Origin: Xaviernesmea oryzae | Lineage (GTDB): Bacteria > Pseudomonadota > Alphaproteobacteria > Rhizobiales > Rhizobiaceae | Length of the DNA: 64,000 bases | Assembly: GCF_900177415.1 (NCBI RefSeq) | Contig: NZ_FXAF01000002.1 | Coordinates: forward strand, 62,001 to 126,000 | Direction of reading: 5' to 3' | Shown here: positions 63,710-64,000 of the stretch, piece after piece | How the letters are laid out: each line of letters begins with the position of its first letter | Numbering within the stretch: position 1 is the stretch's first letter | Program-made: the position numbers and the translations under genes | The notes under the pieces: generated by a model | Told to the model about the DNA's origin: nothing | What the model saw: only the letters and a program-made list of their open reading frames with translations | Databases searched by the model: none

Positions 63710-64000
63710 TCAACACCGGCCGGTTTTACCGAAACGGCGGGCCTCCACCTCGATCATCGCGACCCGCGTCGCCGGATCGAGACCGCCGACGTCGGACCCG
63801 TCCCGCTCCGAAATGAACAGGAATCGATCCACCTCTACCCCGGCCGCCGTCACCGTCCGATAGGTTTCCCACCGCTGGTGAACCCGCGCGGCGGCGCGCA
63901 GGGACGGAATATTGTCCGGACTGACGATCGAGACGATCCGGCCGAAACCGAGTTTGTCGAGACCGAAGTCCCGGCAGGCGGCAGCCGCTTCAAAGGCATA
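63710..64000 (-). CDS. GNAT N-acetyltransferase, C-terminal part (cut by window edge)
   Basis: 96 residues visible, open to the right edge. AFEAAAACRDFGLDKLGFGRIVSIVSPDNIPSLRAAARV matches the RimJ/RimL-type GNAT C-terminal half, where the pattern of an acetyl-CoA-contacting helix then SIV-x-PDN-x-xS is standard. The tail VEVDRFLFISERDGSDVGGLDPATRVAMIEVEARRF is acidic. The stop is at 63710. N-terminal part lies outside the window. Confidence 0.75.
   Translation of the reverse strand, partial: YAFEAAAACRDFGLDKLGFGRIVSIVSPDNIPSLRAAARVHQRWETYRTVTAAGVEVDRFLFISERDGSDVGGLDPATRVAMIEVEARRFGKTGRC

Overview
The window is GC-rich, gene-dense bacterial chromosome, almost certainly from the alphaproteobacterial order Hyphomicrobiales (Rhizobiales), family Rhizobiaceae. 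The evidence is a CtrA/ChpT/SciP cell-cycle gene set, an EipA (DUF1134) protein, an RpoH of the alphaproteobacterial type, GANTC sites in front of ctrA, and several families of short rhizobial palindromic repeats. I cannot fix the genus. No rRNA, tRNA, CRISPR array or intact insertion sequence was seen.

1-13.1 kb, minus strand: one long nitrogen-scavenging block. Read in its own direction it is urtA-urtB-urtC-urtD-urtE (urea ABC importer), a secreted PHB-depolymerase/CE1-type esterase, then ureD-ureA-ureB-[VapB/VapC-type toxin-antitoxin]-ureC-[LysE-type exporter]-ureE-ureF; ureG is expected just outside the left edge. Imported urea would be split by urease to ammonia and CO2. A toxin-antitoxin pair and an amino-acid exporter sit inside the urease gene order, and palindromic repeats sit inside the urt operon.

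13.1-23 kb, mostly plus strand: an antibiotic-monooxygenase-fold protein, a trehalose-synthase-like GH13 enzyme, a DUF488 protein, an LpxO-like hydroxylase (minus), then a striking two-gene signalling system. An NCS1 nucleobase-permease-like domain is fused to a cysteine cluster, histidine kinase and receiver (1127 residues) and overlaps a REC-LuxR response regulator. A membrane-anchored hydrolase-like protein follows.

23-28.7 kb, minus: a complete branched-chain amino-acid ABC importer, livH-livM-livG-livF, a small membrane protein, and livK with its terminator.

29-46.7 kb: envelope and cell-cycle region. It holds a DUF2793 protein, an ExoY-like sugar transferase preceded by a perfect CtrA box, sciP, a PqiA-like protein, a GNAT enzyme, a FliJ-like protein, ctrA, a beta-propeller/regulator pair, a DUF899 protein, an atypical receiver, chpT divergent from eipA (a near-consensus CtrA site lies between them), a coiled-coil protein, an rRNA/tRNA 2'-O-methyltransferase, a pseudouridine synthase, an AraC regulator, small proteins, a methyltransferase and rpoH.

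46.9-54.6 kb: a PepSY membrane protein with a DUF2946-like partner, a large Ala/Glu/Pro-rich membrane protein next to purA, an EamA exporter, and a transglutaminase-like protein that seems to lack its catalytic histidine.

54.8-63.0 kb: a probable catabolic cluster for an unknown cyclic nitrogen compound. It comprises a creatininase-family amidohydrolase, a LysR regulator, and an operon of an NMT1/SsuA-type ABC importer, a cytosine-deaminase-family amidohydrolase, a GlcD-type flavin oxidase and a flavodoxin-fold quinone reductase. The creatininase promoter and the LysR/importer divergent promoter share the same inverted-repeat operator with identical spacing, which ties the two units together. 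The window ends with a RibD-like reductase and the C-terminal part of a GNAT acetyltransferase.
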